Positions 1 to 8,201 are shown, numbered from the stretch's first letter. The stretch is 64,000 bases of DNA from Streptomyces lavendofoliae (GCF_014649735.1 NZ_BMTP01000004.1:434001-498000); one strand, 5' to 3'. Notes: a model not told the origin generated them from the sequence alone. Made by a program: numbers and translations.

Positions 1-76
1 GGTGACGGAGGACACCGTCAAGGTCCGCGCCCGCACCCGGTTCGGCAACATCGACATCCGCCGCGCCCGGGTCTGA
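1..76 (+). CDS. C-terminal end of a hypothetical protein (possible DUF1707/LiaF-like)
   Basis: Only the last 24 codons are in the window; the frame is open from base 2 to a TGA at 74-76. The visible tail ends in VKVRARTRFGNIDIRRARV. A tail of the type FGNIDIRRA, following a beta-strand-rich segment, is typical of the C-terminus of actinobacterial DUF1707 proteins with a LiaF/YvqF-like C-terminal domain, where repeated strands end in a G-D/N-I-x-V/I-R motif. That is recalled family knowledge applied to a very short piece. Any other function is possible because the body of the protein is outside the window. Confidence 0.5.
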   Translation, partial: VTEDTVKVRARTRFGNIDIRRARV

Positions 77-165
77 CCACCCGCGCCGTCCCCCGCCCGG
101 GCCGACCACCCGCGCCGCCCCGCCGCGTCCGCGCCCGGGCCGACCACCCGCGCCGCCCCGCCCCG
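65..165. repeat. imperfect direct repeats, about 30 nt unit
   Basis: Three imperfect copies of a unit starting GCCCGGG and running into GACCACCCGCGCCG begin at about 65, 95 and 133. The first copy contains the stop codon of the preceding gene and the last ends shortly before the start of the ABC ATPase gene. No stem followed by a T-run is seen, so I treat it as a simple intergenic repeat. Confidence 0.6.
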
Positions 166-209
166 CCTCCTCCATCCCTGTCACCCCACCCCTCGAACGG
201 GAGGGCTCC

Positions 210-1223
210 ATGCCTTCGTCTGTCATGCCCACGTCTAAGCGTGGTGATGGTCCGCAGCCGTCCGCCACCACCCCCGCCGCGGTCACCGCCGTCGGCCTGC
301 GCAAGTCCTACGGCGACAAGACCGTCCTCGACGGCATCGATCTGCGCATCCCGGCCGGGTCCGTGTTCGCCCTCCTCGGGCCGAACGGCGCCGGCAAGAC
401 CACCGCCGTGAAGATCCTGTCCACGCTCATCACCGCCGACGGCGGGCAGGCCCAGGTCGCGGGCCACGACCTCGCCACCGACCCGCAGGCCGTGCGTGCC
501 GCGATCGGCGTGACCGGGCAGTTCTCCGCCGTCGACGGGCTGATCACCGGCGAGGAGAACATGCTCCTCATGGCGGACCTGCACCACCTGTCCCGCCGCG
601 AGGGCCGCCGCACCGCCGCCGAGTTGCTGGCGCGCTTCGACCTCACCGACGCGGCGAGGAAGCCCGCCTCCACCTACTCCGGCGGCATGAAGCGCCGCCT
701 GGACATCGCCATGACGCTGGTCGGCGACCCGCGCGTCATCTTCCTCGACGAGCCGACGACCGGCCTCGACCCGCGCAGCCGCCACAACATGTGGCAGATC
801 ATCCGGGAACTGGTCACGGGCGGCGTCACCGTCTTCCTCACCACGCAGTACCTGGAGGAGGCCGACGAACTGGCCGACCGCATCGCCGTGCTGAACGACG
901 GCAGGATCGCGGCCGAGGGCACCGCCGAGGAGCTGAAGCGGCTCGTCCCCGGCGGCCACGTGCGGCTGCGGTTCTCCGACCCGGCCGCCTACCGGTCCGC
1001 CGCCTCCGCGCTGCGCGAGGTCACCGCGGACGACGAGGCGCTGACGCTGCAGATCCCGAGCGGCGGCAGCCAGCGCGAGCTGCGCTCCCTCCTCGACGGG
1101 CTGGACGCGGCCGGCATCGAGGCGGACGAACTGACCGTACACACCCCCGACCTCGACGACGTGTTCTTCGCCCTGACCGGCGGAACCGGCCGAACCGACA
1201 AGAAGGGCACGACCGTCCGATGA
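210..1223 (+). CDS. ABC exporter ATP-binding subunit, DrrA family
   Basis: A 337-residue ATPase that would energise export of a hydrophobic compound through the permease encoded next to it. After a roughly 25-residue flexible N-terminus the nucleotide-binding domain shows Walker A GPNGAGKTT (about residues 57-65), the ABC signature SGGMKRR (157-163) and Walker B VIFLDEP (176-182) followed by TTGLD. The C-terminal 100 residues match the DUF4162-like tail of DrrA-type drug-resistance ATPases. The ATG at 210 is preceded by GGGAGG with a 5-nt spacer. Its TGA overlaps the ATG of the permease gene (ATGA), so the two are translationally coupled. No biosynthetic cluster is nearby, so the natural substrate cannot be named; daunorubicin-type resistance is only a family label. 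Confidence 0.93.
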   Translation: MPSSVMPTSKRGDGPQPSATTPAAVTAVGLRKSYGDKTVLDGIDLRIPAGSVFALLGPNGAGKTTAVKILSTLITADGGQAQVAGHDLATDPQAVRAAIGVTGQFSAVDGLITGEENMLLMADLHHLSRREGRRTAAELLARFDLTDAARKPASTYSGGMKRRLDIAMTLVGDPRVIFLDEPTTGLDPRSRHNMWQIIRELVTGGVTVFLTTQYLEEADELADRIAVLNDGRIAAEGTAEELKRLVPGGHVRLRFSDPAAYRSAASALREVTADDEALTLQIPSGGSQRELRSLLDGLDAAGIEADELTVHTPDLDDVFFALTGGTGRTDKKGTTVR

Positions 1224-2008
1224 GCTCCCTCTCCCTCGCCGTGCGCGACTCGTCCACGATGCTGCGCCGCAACCTGCTGCACGCCCGGCGCTATCCCTCC
1301 CTCACCCTCAACCTCCTGCTCACGCCGATCATGATGCTGCTGCTCTTCGTCTACATCTTCGGCGACGTGATGAGCGCGGGCATGGGCGGCGGCGCCGACC
1401 GCTCCGCGTACATCGCCTACGTCGTGCCGGGCATCCTGATGATGACGATCGGGGGCACCGTGGTGGGGACCGCGGTGTCCGTCTCCAACGACATGACCGA
1501 GGGCATCATCGCCCGCTTCCGCACGATGGCGATCCACCGCGGGTCCGTGCTCGTCGGGCACGTCGTCGGCAGCGTGATCCAGTCCGTCGCCAGCGTGGTC
1601 CTGGTGGGCCTCGTCGCCGTGGCCATCGGCTTCCGCTCCACGGACGCCACGGCCCTGGAGTGGCTGGCGGCGTTCGGGCTGATGGCGCTGGTCGCCCTGG
1701 CGCTCACCTGGATCGCGGTCGGGATGGGCATGGTCAGCCCGAACGTCGAGGCGGCCAGCAACAACGCGTTGCCGCTGATCGTCCTGCCGCTCATCTCCAG
1801 CGCGTTCGTCCCGGTCGACGCGATGCCGGGCTGGTTCCGGCCGATCGCCGAGTACCAGCCGTTCACGCCGGCCATCGAGACCCTGCGCGGGCTGCTGCTC
1901 GGCACCGAGATCGGCCACAACGGGTGGCTCGCCGTCGCCTGGTGCCTCGCCCTCTCCGCGCTCGGCTACTTCTGGTCGAAGGCGGTCTTCGACCGCGACC
2001 CGAAGTAG
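1220..2008 (+). CDS. ABC-2 type exporter permease, DrrB family
   Basis: The membrane half of the exporter, 262 residues. The ATG at 1220 overlaps the stop of the ATPase gene by 4 nt. The protein starts with a short basic cytoplasmic segment containing MLRRNLLHARRYPSL, followed by about six hydrophobic segments (roughly residues 25-45, 55-80, 105-130, 140-165, 170-190 and 230-250). The ABC-2 family signature region AEYQPFTPAIETLRGLLLG lies near residues 213-231. Length and layout are normal for DrrB. It most likely assembles as a homodimer with two ATPase subunits. A strong hairpin follows at 2021-2042. Confidence 0.92.
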   Translation: MSSLSLAVRDSSTMLRRNLLHARRYPSLTLNLLLTPIMMLLLFVYIFGDVMSAGMGGGADRSAYIAYVVPGILMMTIGGTVVGTAVSVSNDMTEGIIARFRTMAIHRGSVLVGHVVGSVIQSVASVVLVGLVAVAIGFRSTDATALEWLAAFGLMALVALALTWIAVGMGMVSPNVEAASNNALPLIVLPLISSAFVPVDAMPGWFRPIAEYQPFTPAIETLRGLLLGTEIGHNGWLAVAWCLALSALGYFWSKAVFDRDPK

Positions 2009-2020
2009 CCGGGCGACCCC

Positions 2021-2042
2021 CGGCCGGCCACCGGGCCGGCCG
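2021..2042 (+). terminator. hairpin downstream of the ABC exporter genes
   Basis: CGGCCGGCC (2021-2029) pairs with GGCCGGCCG (2034-2042) across a 4-nt loop, 12 nt after the permease stop codon. There is no T-run, as is usual for Streptomyces, and further GC-rich stems follow up to about 2085. Confidence 0.55.
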
Positions 2043-2232
2043 CGAAACCCCCGCCCCCGGGAGCCAGGCCCCCGGGGCGGGCCCCGAAGTTCCTTCCGCC
2101 CGGGGGCGGCGCGCACCGGCACCGGGCCGGGGCGCGCCGCCCTCGGGCGCGTCCGGCCCCTCCTCTCAGGAGACTTTAAGGAAGGGGCGCTAGCCTCCCG
2201 CCGCACCCGGACGGATGGGACAGGGAGGACAC

Positions 2233-2793
2233 GTGGCACGGGGCGGACAGTCGCTGGCGAGAGTGGCCGTGGTGGTACGGGCGGGGGCCGCGCCCCTGTG
2301 GTGGGCGGGCCTCCTGGCCGCCGGTGCCGAGGCGCCGGTGCCCGGGCTCACCGAGTGGCGCACCGGGCTGACGGCCGGCGCCGCCCTGTTCCTCGTCACC
2401 GCCGCCGTCGTGGCCCTGGCGCGGCGCGGGCGCTACACGCGGCTCGCCGACGGGGCGACGAGGGCGGCCCGGGCGGACTTCCTCCAGGACCGGGCCGTGA
2501 CCGTGCGGGTACGGCGGCGGGCCCGCCGCTGGTGGCTGACGGGCGCGTTCGTCGCCGCCCTGGCCTCCTCCCTCGCGCTGCCGGGCGCCGGAGGTCTGGC
2601 CCTGGCGGGGGCGGGGACCGGCCTGTGGCTGAAGGCGCGGTGGCTCGGACGCCGGGAGCGCACCGGGGAGACGCTGTGGTGGGTGCGGACCGACCGGCTC
2701 GCCGAGGGGCCGGCCGGCGGGCCCGTCGAGGCGTACCGCTCGACGGGCATCGCGGCCGGCGACGCCGCGCCGGGCGGGGCGCGGCGCCGCTGA
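2233..2793 (+). CDS. conserved hypothetical membrane protein
   Basis: I do not recognise a characterised family. The GTG at 2233 follows GGGAGG with a 4-nt gap and is preferred over an in-frame ATG at 2215 that lacks a ribosome-binding site. The product is 186 residues with hydrophobic stretches near residues 20-35 (PLWWAGLLAAG), 50-68 (TAGAALFLVTAAVVALA) and 105-130 (AFVAALASSLALPGAGGLALAG). These are linked by very Arg-rich loops, suggesting an inner-membrane protein with cytoplasmic basic segments. A -10-like TAGCCT lies at 2191-2196. The next gene is convergent with only a few bases between, so it is probably monocistronic. Confidence 0.6.
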   Translation: MARGGQSLARVAVVVRAGAAPLWWAGLLAAGAEAPVPGLTEWRTGLTAGAALFLVTAAVVALARRGRYTRLADGATRAARADFLQDRAVTVRVRRRARRWWLTGAFVAALASSLALPGAGGLALAGAGTGLWLKARWLGRRERTGETLWWVRTDRLAEGPAGGPVEAYRSTGIAAGDAAPGGARRR

Positions 2794-2800
2794 GCCCACG

Positions 2801-3175
2801 TCAGATCTCCAGCTCGGCCTCGATCTTCTTGAGCTGGTGGCGGGCCATCGCCAGGTTGGCGCGCTGCTTGTCCAGTGCCAGGTAGAGGAACAGGCCGTTG
2901 GCGCCCCGGCCCTTGAGGAGCCGGATCAGGTGGTACTGCGTCCCCAGCGTGATCAGGATGTCCTCGATCTCCTCCTGGAGGCCGAGCATCTCCATGGTGC
3001 GCACCTTGGCGCGTACGACGTCGGTGTTGCCCGCGGCGGCGACCGTGAGGTCGAGGTCCTTGCCGCCGCCGATCGTGCCGAGGGCCATGCCGCTGGTGTA
3101 GTCGACGAGAGCCGCGCCCAGGGCACCGTCGATGACGGTGGTGGCTTCCTTGAGGGCGGTTTCCGTGTTGGCCAT
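2801..3175 (-). CDS. small Roadblock/LC7-like protein
   Basis: A 124-residue protein, last gene of a four-gene leftward set. It starts with a helix, then [22 protein letters not shown], a strand-turn-strand typical of Roadblock/LC7 dimerisation modules. A helical segment around 60-75 and [20 protein letters not shown] then [20 protein letters not shown] complete the fold. Roadblock proteins usually control small Ras-like GTPases or act as scaffolds; no GTPase is present here. It is clearly paralogous to the N- and C-terminal parts of the product of 4567-5316. The ATG at 3175 is preferred over a GTG at 3184 because its distance to AAGGAAG is more usual. Exact partners are unknown. Confidence 0.75.
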   Translation of the reverse strand: MANTETALKEATTVIDGALGAALVDYTSGMALGTIGGGKDLDLTVAAAGNTDVVRAKVRTMEMLGLQEEIEDILITLGTQYHLIRLLKGRGANGLFLYLALDKQRANLAMARHQLKKIEAELEI

Positions 3176-3180
3176 GGGGG

Positions 3181-3687
3181 TCACGCTTCCTTCGGTTTGT
3201 GGGACGGGAGGGGCGGAACGGCTTGTCGGGTGGGCAGGGGCGCGGCGGGGACCGCCGTGGCCGAGTGGGCGGGCGCGGGGTGCGGCTCGCTCCGCGGGGT
3301 ACGCCGGTGCAGGGCGCCGTCGACCAGCTCACCGATGCGGGCGCTGGACCGGCGGGCCTCCAGGTGGAGCCGGCCCACGTTGATGCGGGGCTCGGCGAGG
3401 AGCGTCAGGACGGCGGAGGTCCCGGCCGCGTACGTCGCGACGTAGCCGTGCTCGCCGCGGACCAGCAGCTCCCGGAACCCGCCCTGCCCGGTGGCGTCGG
3501 TGAGCCGGAGCGCGACGCCGAGCGCGGCCGCGGTGAGCGCGGCGACGCCCTCCGCCGCGTCGGCGTCCGCCGTGTCCCTGGCCAGGACCAGTCCGTCGGT
3601 GCTGGCCGCGAGTGCCCCGGTCACCTGTGGGACGCGGGCCCGCAGGCGCCTGAGCTCGCCGAGCACCTCGGCTTCGGCCGCCGTCAT
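3181..3687 (-). CDS. Roadblock/LC7 domain protein with proline-rich tail
   Basis: A 168-residue protein. Residues about 1-120 form a classic Roadblock domain: an N-terminal helix ([14 protein letters not shown]), [15 protein letters not shown], a long Ala-rich helix, then [20 protein letters not shown] and [24 protein letters not shown]. This is the pattern of MglB-type and conservon-type Roadblock proteins that regulate small GTPases. The last 40 residues are Pro/Ala/His-rich and probably disordered. The ATG at 3687 has a GAGGAG site 6 nt upstream, the last of three tandem copies (see repeat 3696-3722). It follows the PATAN-like gene by about 110 nt and precedes the small Roadblock gene by 5 nt. 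Confidence 0.8.
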   Translation of the reverse strand: MTAAEAEVLGELRRLRARVPQVTGALAASTDGLVLARDTADADAAEGVAALTAAALGVALRLTDATGQGGFRELLVRGEHGYVATYAAGTSAVLTLLAEPRINVGRLHLEARRSSARIGELVDGALHRRTPRSEPHPAPAHSATAVPAAPLPTRQAVPPLPSHKPKEA

Positions 3688-3695
3688 CAACTGTC

Positions 3696-3722
3696 TCCTC
3701 TCACTCCTCTCACTCCTCTCAC
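3696..3722 (-). repeat. three tandem 9-nt copies of a Shine-Dalgarno-like unit
   Basis: On the plus strand TCCTCTCAC occurs three times without gaps, so on the coding strand GTGAGAGGA is repeated three times immediately before the start at 3687. Every copy contains GAGAGGA, a good match to the anti-Shine-Dalgarno complement. Only the copy nearest the start has proper spacing. Confidence 0.85.
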
Positions 3723-3799
3723 TGTTCGCACTCCTTTCGCTTCTCTCGGCGCGCTGTCGCAAGGCGCGCCTCATGAGTGCGCACGGGGCGTACGGGTGG

Positions 3800-4570
3800 T
3801 CACAGGTGGGCCTCCAGGGCGTCACGGAGCCGGCGGAGCAGGGCGATGTCCGGTTCGGGTGCGAAGCCGGCGGGGTCGTGGAGCGGGGGCTCGCGCGGGA
3901 CGGCCCGGTACGGGACGGCCCCGTGCGTCATGGCCTCGTACGGGACGGGCGGGGCCGGCTCCGGCGGGGTCGTCACCAGGCCGGCCGCGGCCAGCCGCCG
4001 GATCTCCAGCAGGACGTGGAACGCCGGGCGGCCCAGCGCCCAGGCGAGCTGTGCGGGGGTGCGCAGGCCGTCGGCGTGGGCCAGCAGGTCCCGTTGGCGG
4101 GGGGTGACGGTCTGGCCGGGGGCGGCGGGGCGCGGGACGACCGGCGCGGCGTCGACGGCGGGGTAGGGCCACACGGTGTCGAGCAGCTCCCGGCGGCGCA
4201 GGGTCTCGCGCTCGATGTCGGCCGCCGGGACCGGGCGTACCGCGGGCGCGGCGGGCGTCCCGTGCACGGCGCCGTACTGGAAGCGGGCCGGGCCGCGGCC
4301 GGGGGCGAGGGCGAAGAACGCCGCGTCGAACAGGGCGCCCAAGTGGCAGATCTCCAGCTCGCCGGCGGATATTCGGCCCTGTCGCGGCTGCCGGCCGCCC
4401 GCCGTCAGCAGGACGTCCGCACCGGGCGCGACCGGGCTCCGCGCGTGCGCGACCCGCCCGTCGACGAGGTACAGCGTCCCGTGGTCCCGTATCAGCGCCC
4501 CGGTGGCGTGCTCCCTGGCCAGGCGCAGCAGCATGGGGGACACGACGGCCCCGGCGGCGCGCGCGCTCAT
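3800..4570 (-). CDS. PATAN (DUF4388)-like protein with C-terminal winged-helix-like region
   Basis: A 256-residue protein in the Roadblock operon. Its N-terminus (residues about 8-40: LLRLAREHATGALI followed by GTLYLVDGRVAHARSP) resembles the PATAN/DUF4388 module, a small alpha-beta domain found in gliding-motility and two-component proteins that associate with Roadblock/GTPase systems. Residues about 150-205 (TVTPRQRDLLAHADGLRTPAQLAWALGRPAFHVLLEIRRLAAAGLV) look like a winged helix. The ATG at 4570 overlaps the stop of the upstream gene (ATGA), indicating coupling. No DNA target or enzymatic residue is apparent. Assignment of the N-terminal domain is by pattern and moderate. Confidence 0.6.
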   Translation of the reverse strand: MSARAAGAVVSPMLLRLAREHATGALIRDHGTLYLVDGRVAHARSPVAPGADVLLTAGGRQPRQGRISAGELEICHLGALFDAAFFALAPGRGPARFQYGAVHGTPAAPAVRPVPAADIERETLRRRELLDTVWPYPAVDAAPVVPRPAAPGQTVTPRQRDLLAHADGLRTPAQLAWALGRPAFHVLLEIRRLAAAGLVTTPPEPAPPVPYEAMTHGAVPYRAVPREPPLHDPAGFAPEPDIALLRRLRDALEAHL

Positions 4571-5316
4571 ACCAGTACCAGCCGTTCGGCCAACTCCCGC
4601 AGGCGCAGTCGGGCCAGCGCCAGGTTGCCGGTGGACCGGTCCAGCCACAGGTGGAGGAACACGCTGCTGTCGAAGGTCGTCTCGACGAACCGCAGTACGT
4701 GGTAGGCGGTACGGGTGGTCACGATGACGTCCTCGACGGGTGGCGCCTTGGGGTCCACGCCGATCGGCGGCGCGGCCGGGAGCGGCGCGGCGGTGCCCGG
4801 GCCCGCCGGCGGGGCGGGGCGGTCGCCCGCTTCCGGTGCTCCGGGGTGCGGGCCGCCGGCCGGTCCGCCCCGCGGTCCCCGCCCGCCGGGGGCGCCCGGC
4901 GTGGGCACCGGGGTGGGGCCCGGCACGGGCACCGGGGTGAGGCCCGAAGGGGGCCCGGAGGCCGGGTCCGCCGCGACGGCCGGGCCGGGTGCGGGGCCCG
5001 GCGGGCACCCGGGCGCCCGCGCGCCGTCCACGCCCGGCGCGGACCCGGGCGACTTCCTGTCGGGGACGCCCGGGAGCCCGGCCGCCCGGGCCGGCGCCGG
5101 GGGGAGGGCCGCCGGTATCGCGTCCGGCGAGAACGACTCGTACTCCCTGGCCGCCCGCGCCAGTTCGGCCGTCTCCGCCGCCGTCGTCTCGTGGTCACCC
5201 ACCGGGGACCGGCCGGCCGTGCCGAGGGCGAGGCCACTGGTCCAGTCGACGAGTGCCGCTCCCAGCGCGCCCGGCAGGCTCATCGCTTCGCGCAGGCACT
5301 CGTCGATTCCGGGCAC
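4567..5316 (-). CDS. Roadblock-like protein split by a long proline-rich insertion
   Basis: A 249-residue protein, first of the leftward operon. The start was set at the GTG at 5316, which has GGGAGGGG 6 nt upstream. There the sequence ([32 protein letters not shown]...) aligns from its first residue with the small Roadblock-like protein at 2801-3175. The C-terminal 50 residues (VEDVIVTTRTAYHVLRF then HLWLDRSTGNLALARLRL) align with that paralogue's C-terminus. Between them lies about 100-110 residues of Pro/Gly/Ala low complexity (residues about 75-185) that the paralogue lacks. An upstream in-frame ATG (5406) and a TTG (5376) with AGGAGG are alternatives that would add 20-30 residues. It probably acts as a dimerising scaffold with a flexible linker. 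Confidence 0.7.
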   Translation of the reverse strand: MPGIDECLREAMSLPGALGAALVDWTSGLALGTAGRSPVGDHETTAAETAELARAAREYESFSPDAIPAALPPAPARAAGLPGVPDRKSPGSAPGVDGARAPGCPPGPAPGPAVAADPASGPPSGLTPVPVPGPTPVPTPGAPGGRGPRGGPAGGPHPGAPEAGDRPAPPAGPGTAAPLPAAPPIGVDPKAPPVEDVIVTTRTAYHVLRFVETTFDSSVFLHLWLDRSTGNLALARLRLRELAERLVLV

Positions 5317-5446
5317 GCGGGCTCCCCTCCCAGTTCCCCGTTGCGCATCCAAGGCTGTGACCACGACGCTACGCAACGTTCGCCCTCCTGGTGGGAGTTC
5401 TGGCATTTTCCGCAGGAACGTGCCCGGGACGGGATAGGGTCGCCGG

Positions 5447-6802
5447 TTACACCTCTCCGCGTACCCGCATCACCACCCGGTTGACGGCCCACAGCCCCAC
5501 GCCGATCACCACCAGGACGGCCGCGCGGACGTACACCTCCGCGTCCCGGTCGGCGAGCGGGCTCGCGAGGACCAGGGCGGTGATCGCGCCCAGTACCGGC
5601 AGCGCCGTCGGCGTACGGAAGTGCGCGTGCTCGACCCGGTCGCGGCGCAGCACCAGTACCGCGATGTTGACCACCGCGAAGACGCACAGCAGCAGGAAGG
5701 CCGTCGTGTCGCCCAGCCCCTCGATCTCACCGGTCGTCACCAGCCCGACCGCGAGGAGGGACACGAAGACGATGCCGACGACGGGGGTGCGGCGGCGGGG
5801 CAGCACCCGCCCCATGGCGCGCGGCAGGATGCGCTCGTTGGCCATGCCGTAGCAGAGCCGCGAGGCCATCATGATGTTGATGAGCGCCGAGTTGGTGACG
5901 GCGAACAGGGCGATGAGCGCGAAGACCTTGGGCGGGAAGTCCAGGCCGCCGGCCCTGACGACCTCCAGGAGCGGCCCGCTGGACTTCTCCAGGGTGCGGT
6001 GGTCGACCAGGAGCGAGGAGATCAGCGCCACCAGGACGTAGAGGGTGCCGGTGACCGCGACCCCGATGAAGATCGCCCGCGGGAAGGTGCGGACCGGGTC
6101 GCGCGTCTCCTCCGCCATGTTGACGGAGTCCTCGAAGCCGACGAACGCGAAGAAGCCGAGCGCCGTGGCTCCCAGCACACTGGTGAGCAGCGCGTATCCG
6201 GTGCCGTCCGCCTGGAACTCGCCCAGCCGCGACGGTTCCCCGCCGCCCGTGAGCACCGCCCACGCGCCGACGGCGAGGATGACCGCCAGGCCGGTCAGCT
6301 CCACCGCGGTGAGGACGACGTTCGTCTTCACGGACTCCGAGACGCCCCGCAGGTTCAGCGCGGCGAGGGCGAGGACGAAGAGGACGGCGACCAGGGTGGG
6401 CGGCACCGCGCCCCCGGTGAACTCGGCCAGGTAGTCGCCGCTGAAGGCGCGGGCCGCCGCGCTCGCGGACGACAGGCCCGAGCACATGACCATGAAGGCC
6501 ACGATGAAGGTCAGGAAGGGGACCTTGAACGCCTTCTGGGTGTAGAGGGCGGCCCCGGCCGCCTTGGGGTACTTGCCGACGAGTTCGACGTACGACGCCG
6601 CCGTCAGGATCGCTACGGCGAAGCCGATGACGAACGGCAGCCAGAGCGCGCCCCCGACCTTCCCCGCCACCTTGCCGGTGGTGGCGTAGATCCCGGTGCC
6701 GAGGATGTCGCCGATGACGAAGAGGACGAGGAGCCTCGGCCCGATGACCCTTTTGAGCGCCGGCACCTCGTGAGCCCCCGTGGGCTGTTCGGTGGTGGTC
6801 AT
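5447..6802 (-). CDS. APC-superfamily amino-acid permease
   Basis: A 451-residue transporter with about twelve membrane helices. The N-terminal motif LLVLFVIGDILGTGIYATTGKVAG (residues about 24-47) has the G-x-G-I signature of APC transporters in helix 1. The central GFFAFVGFEDSVNMAEETRDPVRTFPRAI is the conserved helix-6 and loop region. It therefore should import or exchange amino acids or amines across the cytoplasmic membrane. The gene lies 37 nt downstream of a PLP decarboxylase gene on the same strand, an arrangement typical of amino-acid/amine exchange pairs. The substrate is unknown. The ATG at 6802 lacks a strong ribosome-binding site, so translation may depend on coupling. Confidence 0.88.
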   Translation of the reverse strand: MTTTEQPTGAHEVPALKRVIGPRLLVLFVIGDILGTGIYATTGKVAGKVGGALWLPFVIGFAVAILTAASYVELVGKYPKAAGAALYTQKAFKVPFLTFIVAFMVMCSGLSSASAAARAFSGDYLAEFTGGAVPPTLVAVLFVLALAALNLRGVSESVKTNVVLTAVELTGLAVILAVGAWAVLTGGGEPSRLGEFQADGTGYALLTSVLGATALGFFAFVGFEDSVNMAEETRDPVRTFPRAIFIGVAVTGTLYVLVALISSLLVDHRTLEKSSGPLLEVVRAGGLDFPPKVFALIALFAVTNSALINIMMASRLCYGMANERILPRAMGRVLPRRRTPVVGIVFVSLLAVGLVTTGEIEGLGDTTAFLLLCVFAVVNIAVLVLRRDRVEHAHFRTPTALPVLGAITALVLASPLADRDAEVYVRAAVLVVIGVGLWAVNRVVMRVRGEV

Positions 6803-6839
6803 GGGGTGGTTCTGCCCTCGCCGTGCGGACAGATGCCGG

Positions 6840-8162
6840 TCACCCCGACAGCAGCGCGCCGGGGTGTGCGCCGCCCGCCTCCGCGACGATCTCGGCGACG
6901 GTCTGCGGCGGGCGCACGGTCGCGAAGCGGACCGCCCCGTCCTCCCCGGCGACGAAGCCGTACACACCGGGCCGGGTGAGGGAGTTGTAGGCGTAGTGGT
7001 GCGCGAAGTAGTAGGCGCCGGTGTCCAGCGCGGCCACGATGTCACCGGGTTCGAGGAGCGGCAGCGAGCGCTTCACGGCGAGCAGGTCACCGGCGAAGCA
7101 GGCCGGTCCGGCCACGTCCTGCTCGACGGCCGGGCCGCCCTCCTTGGGCCGCCCCCCGGCGTCGTAGACGGCGATCCGCAGCGGCCAGGAGACGGGGTCG
7201 TACACGGTCCGGGTGGCGACCTGCACGCCCGCGTGGGTGACGGCGATGGGGCGGGACCCGGACGTCTTGGTGTACTCGACGCGGGCGAGGACCGTGCCGT
7301 GCTTGGCCAGCAGCGACCGGCCGAACTCGGTGACCAGGCCGTAGCGCCCGTCGAACAGTCCCGGCACCTCGTCGGCGAGCAGCCGGGCGTAGTCGGCGTA
7401 CGTCGGGGTCTGATCGTCGGAGGTGAAGTTCACCGGCAGGCCGCCGCCGATGTCGAGGGTGTCGACCTGGTGGCGTCCGGCGGCCGCGTTGATCTCCTCG
7501 GCCAGCTCGTACACCTCCCTGACGCCGGTGACGAGGAGCGACAGGGGCAGGCCCTGCGAGCCGGAGTGGGTGTGCAGGCGGGTGAGCCACGGGCGGTCGA
7601 GGTAGGCCCGTACGACGCGGGCGCGGGCGCCCTCGTCGCGCAGGGCGATGCCGAACTTGGAGGTGGCTGTGGCGGTGGACAGGGCGTCGATGGTGCCGCC
7701 GCCGATCTGCGGGTTGACCCGCAGCCCGAGCGGGGAGCGGGTGGGCGCCCGCCGGACGAGGGCGTCGAGCCGGGCGAGTTCCTGCGGGTTGTCGGCGTTG
7801 ACGGCGATGCCGAGGTCCAGGGCCTCGCGGAGCTCGGCGGGGGTCTTGGCGGGGGAGTCCAGGACGACGCGGTCGGCCGGGACGCCCGCGGCGCGGGCCA
7901 GGGCGAGCTCGCCGGGGCTCGCGACCTCGGCGCCGAGGCCCGCTTCGTACAGCAGGCGCAGGACGGGGACGAGCGGGGACGCCTTGACGGCGAAGGCGTG
8001 CAGGACGGGCGCGTCGGTGACGGCGGCGAAGGCGGCGCGCAGGGCGGTGGCGGAGGCGCGGACGCCGGCGACGTCGAGGAGGGCGGCGACGGGCCGGTCC
8101 TCGGTGAGGAGGGCTTGGCCGACAGCTGCTCGTACGGCCCGGTCGCGACGGTCTGAAGCCAT
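6840..8162 (-). CDS. fold-type III PLP-dependent decarboxylase (DapDC/ODC-like)
   Basis: A 440-residue alanine-racemase-fold decarboxylase. HAFAVKASP (about residues 47-55) contains the PLP lysine, TLDIGGGLPVNF the phosphate-binding glycines, and VTEFGRSL corresponds to the EPGRxxV motif of diaminopimelate decarboxylase. CFAGDLL stands where DapDC has CESGD, and GAYYFAHHYAYN holds the C-terminal tyrosine region. The substitution of Glu by Phe in the CESGD motif argues against meso-diaminopimelate as substrate, so I do not call it lysA. Beside an APC permease it may make or use an exported amine or related product. The gene is divergent from hutU across 124 nt. The ATG at 8162 has GGAGG unusually close. 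Confidence 0.8.
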   Translation of the reverse strand: MASDRRDRAVRAAVGQALLTEDRPVAALLDVAGVRASATALRAAFAAVTDAPVLHAFAVKASPLVPVLRLLYEAGLGAEVASPGELALARAAGVPADRVVLDSPAKTPAELREALDLGIAVNADNPQELARLDALVRRAPTRSPLGLRVNPQIGGGTIDALSTATATSKFGIALRDEGARARVVRAYLDRPWLTRLHTHSGSQGLPLSLLVTGVREVYELAEEINAAAGRHQVDTLDIGGGLPVNFTSDDQTPTYADYARLLADEVPGLFDGRYGLVTEFGRSLLAKHGTVLARVEYTKTSGSRPIAVTHAGVQVATRTVYDPVSWPLRIAVYDAGGRPKEGGPAVEQDVAGPACFAGDLLAVKRSLPLLEPGDIVAALDTGAYYFAHHYAYNSLTRPGVYGFVAGEDGAVRFATVRPPQTVAEIVAEAGGAHPGALLSG

Positions 8163-8201
8163 GTCCTCCAGCCAATCACCCGGCGGTGGACGCCGCAGCC
8201 G

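Noticed and set aside
6840..8162. Calling the PLP decarboxylase lysA.
   Set aside because: The CESGD and EPGR motifs of diaminopimelate decarboxylase are altered and the gene is linked to a permease, not to lysine or threonine genes.
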